Source: Glutinoglossum americanum | Taxonomy: Eukaryota > Ascomycota > Geoglossomycetes > Geoglossales > Geoglossaceae | Assembly (NCBI GenBank): GCA_020080175.1 | Contig: JAGHQL010000152.1 | Location: forward strand, 8,855-67,336 | DNA length: 58,482 bases | Reading direction: 5' to 3' | In this document: piece after piece, positions 56,504 to 58,482 of the stretch | Layout: every line of letters starts with the position of its first letter | How positions within the stretch are numbered: the stretch's first letter is position 1 | The notes under the pieces: generated by a model | The model's input: only the letters and a program-made list of their open reading frames with translations | What the model was told of the DNA's origin: nothing | Database searches by the model: none | Position numbers and translations under genes: made by a program

Positions 56504-57754
56504 TCAGCACTCTCTGTGTGATGCTCGATGTGGGCCCTGACAGTTCACACAGCGGAGATTGACAGTCTCACATCGGAGATGGCCTTCTTGACCACACATA
56601 TCACATGTATCAGATCGCATGCAGTCTCTAGCACGATGCCCGAATCTTCTGCACTTAAAACATGCTACTGGTGTGCGGCATTCTTCAAATGGTGTTACAA
56701 TGATCCCACCACCACCAAATGTCACTCCATTTGATTTCAGTAGCTTTTCTGCTTCTTCCTTTGTTGCCACCTTGACTACTGCTGATGCATGCTGGCCGCT
56801 AGGTCTTGGTTGTCCTAACCACCTCATTGCGCATATCTCCACTTTATTTTCTGTTCCAAAGCGCTCCATCGCTGACCTGCTTACTTTTCCCGTTTCTATG
56901 TCCATTGCTAGTGGCACCTCAATCCAGTCTACCTTGACTGCATGCCATTTAGGCCCTACTAGTCTCGCGCCGGGAATATGTGACTCAAGCCACTCAGCTG
57001 TTGTCTGTCGGAATGCCGCCTCGTAGTCCTTGTTGACAGAAAACTTGATAACACTCGTGTTGTCCGTTCGCCACATGCGGAAGTCCTTAATTGATGCTCC
57101 TGTAAGCTTTTCTGTACAGCCTATACCCTGCTGAATAGCTTGTTTGGCGGCCTCGGTATTAGCTATCTTTTCTGCTGTTCCTTCTCTTACTCGGCTGACG
57201 TCGATTACTAGCTGTCTGCCGTTTTCTTTATCCGTGCGGGTACTTGTCATTTGCGACAGTGCCATGCTTGCCTCTTTCTGCGGTCTGCTGCTTGCCACCG
57301 ATGCTCATGTTTGTGTTGATGGTATGTTAGCTGGGCAGGTTTCTAACTGTGTTCGGATAGACTTGATCGCCTGTTGGAGTTGTTGGTTTTGGTTCTTGAG
57401 GACCCGCTGTTCTGCTTTAATTGCTGTGAGTTCTCTGTTTTGCTGTGCTATCGTCTCTCTCAGGCTAGCGATGAGCTCCACGATCTCTTCCAGTTTGGTG
57501 TTTGTTCCTTCTTGTTCGTGTGAGGTAGGCTGCCGGTCGGTGAGTGGTGGTGATGATTCGTCTTCATGTTGTGTTGACCGCAGTGTTCTGGTACTAGTAT
57601 GCGTGCATGTCCCCAGTGCCCGCTGCGCCTGTAGTACTTTTGAGCTTGGCTTTCTTATCCTTCGAGGAGCGTCGGGTGGGTCTTCAGGTGGTGTTGCTGA
57701 TACGCGTCAAGATGTTGGAGTTGCCGACACGCGTCCCGGTGTTCGGGTTGCCAT
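56504..57754 (-). pseudogene. LINE ORF1, nucleic-acid-binding, with two stop codons
   Basis: From ATG 57754 the protein starts MATRTPGRVSATPTS, with a Pro/Ser-rich lead, a coiled-coil EEIVELIASLRETIAQQNRE, the domain NTEAAKQAIQQGIGCTEKLT and SIKDFRMWRTDNTSVIKFSV, and ends in CCHC zinc knuckles CFKCRRFGHRARDC, CDMCGQEGHLRC and CVNCQGPHRASHREC. Two in-frame TGA stops, near 57707 and 57308, lie in the first third. The rest is open. The protein is the RNA chaperone-like partner of ORF2. Confidence 0.88.
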
Positions 57755-57876
57755 TCTCCACCACTCCTACTCCACTCCTATCAATTCTCCCCAGTTCCTC
57801 CTGGTTGTCTATCTATCCTATTGGGTATCCGTCCGTCCAGTAGATCCTAACAAGAGTCCTCGCCACCTCACCAGTC

Positions 57877-57888
57877 GTAGATCTTAAC
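57877..57888. repeat. Target-site duplication, 5' side of LINE
   Basis: GTAGATCTTAAC, identical to 51853-51864. Confidence 0.93.
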
Positions 57889-58134
57889 AACCCTATGGCC
57901 GGTGCGGGTCGGCCACCCTCCCTGCTACAGTAGCATGATCAGGGATACTAGCTAGCAAATCATAAAGCCTAAAGATACATGCTCTGTTGCTTAGCAAACC
58001 TTGACAAACCGATCCAGAGAATTCTAGAAACTTCGCCTATTGCTGTGGCGAATTACCGGACTATGCTTACCCCCTGTGAAATAGAGATTATAAAGAAATA
58101 TATATATTAAAGAACAGGTCTATATAAGTGCTAC

Positions 58135-58482
58135 CTACAGAGATATAATCTCCGGATAAATCCTAAGGATAGTAACACGATCAGATGAATATCCTAAGCA
58201 AATTAAATCCCTATACACTGCTGTACAGGTTGACCGATATTCAGGTGGAAGCCAAAGTAGTGGTTGCTCTTCCGACACAACCCACTGGCCTTTTATAAAG
58301 AGAGCAGGTAGCTCTTTACCCTGAGGGGATGAAATAGTAGAGGGAAGTAAGGAAAGAGATATTTGCTCTTGATCTGTCTGTAGATACTGGCCGTCTGGTG
58401 AGAAGGCTACTGCGCTGACGTCCCTGAAATGGCCTTCAAGCGTGCTGCGGCAAGAACCCGTGGCTGTCTCCCATAGCCGGAC
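58135..58482 (-). CDS. NACHT-WD40 NLR-type protein, C-terminal end (partial)
   Basis: The gene runs in from the right edge; only the last 115 residues lie here. VRLWETATGSCRSTLEGHFR and VSAVAFSPDGQYLQTD are the last blades of a WD40 propeller. LPALFIKGQWVVSEEQPLLW and LPPEYRSTCTAVYRDLICLG are the fixed C-terminal tail of HET-E-like NACHT-WD40 proteins. The stop is TAG at 58135-58137. There is no start codon inside the window, so the piece is not a standard ORF. The frame is clean here; whether the full gene is whole cannot be judged. The family recognises non-self and triggers cell death. Confidence 0.9.
   Translation of the reverse strand, partial: VRLWETATGSCRSTLEGHFRDVSAVAFSPDGQYLQTDQEQISLSLLPSTISSPQGKELPALFIKGQWVVSEEQPLLWLPPEYRSTCTAVYRDLICLGYSSDRVTILRIYPEIISL

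Larger units (their letters stand above)
51865..57876 (-). mobile_element. Full-length Tad-like LINE with 12-bp target-site duplication
   Basis: A 6.0-kb non-LTR element on the minus strand. A 122-nt 5' leader is followed by ORF1 (57754 to 56504), ORF2 (56460 to 52562) and a 3' UTR ending in a (TACA)n tail at about 51865-51890. The flanking 12-bp repeats GTAGATCTTAAC fix its borders exactly, so it is a complete insertion. Domain order (CCHC ORF1; APE-like endonuclease, reverse transcriptase, RNase H, Cys-rich end in ORF2) matches the fungal Tad clade. Both ORFs are interrupted, chiefly by stop codons rather than indels, as expected after RIP-like transitions. It inserted 258 bp downstream of the NLR gene at the right edge. 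Confidence 0.93.

Overview
The window is nuclear DNA of a filamentous ascomycete (Pezizomycotina). Small GT-AG introns with CTAAC-like branch sites interrupt most genes. The gene families are typical of that group: FunK1 kinase, HET/NACHT-WD40 proteins, expanded JmjC and HNH proteins, a Tad-type LINE. The species cannot be fixed from sequence alone.

The left half (about 0.6-31.3 kb) is conserved host DNA. It holds an OSGIN-like flavoprotein, splicing factor PRP18, a 144-residue conserved fungal protein, a VOC/PhnB-fold protein, SAP18, tRNA-dihydrouridine synthase DUS1, the bud-neck/PP1 scaffold BNI4, an ARL3/ARFRP1 GTPase, a FYVE-finger protein and a tiny four-exon complex I subunit of NDUFB4 type. 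Several of these appear only after splicing. One exon (the FYVE finger) has no start codon of its own. A decayed nuclease-like gene (9.5-10.9 kb) is the one obvious relic here. Intergenic DNA is rich in homopolymers and short tandem repeats, especially 25.1-30.8 kb.

The right half (31.6-58.5 kb) is an accessory compartment. It holds LINE fragments, a multi-pass membrane protein, an N-truncated FunK1 kinase, two HET-domain pieces lying either side of a complete-looking homoaconitase (LYS4) gene that carries one in-frame stop codon, a JmjC protein with a SAP-like tail converging on an HNH nuclease, an intact-looking Tc1/mariner transposase with a second relic copy, a full-length Tad-like LINE bounded by a 12-bp target-site duplication, and the C-terminus of a WD40 NLR running off the right edge.

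The left-half genes are unrelated housekeeping functions and show no operon-like logic. The right half looks like a self/non-self and chromatin-defence neighbourhood that has been repeatedly invaded. Stop codons in the LINE, and the one in the homoaconitase, are transition-type changes, which fits a RIP-like process that may have leaked into host DNA. No wholly new system is demonstrated. The best leads are the JmjC-SAP/HNH pair, the homoaconitase copy inside HET remains, and an upstream motif shared by the kinase and HET genes.
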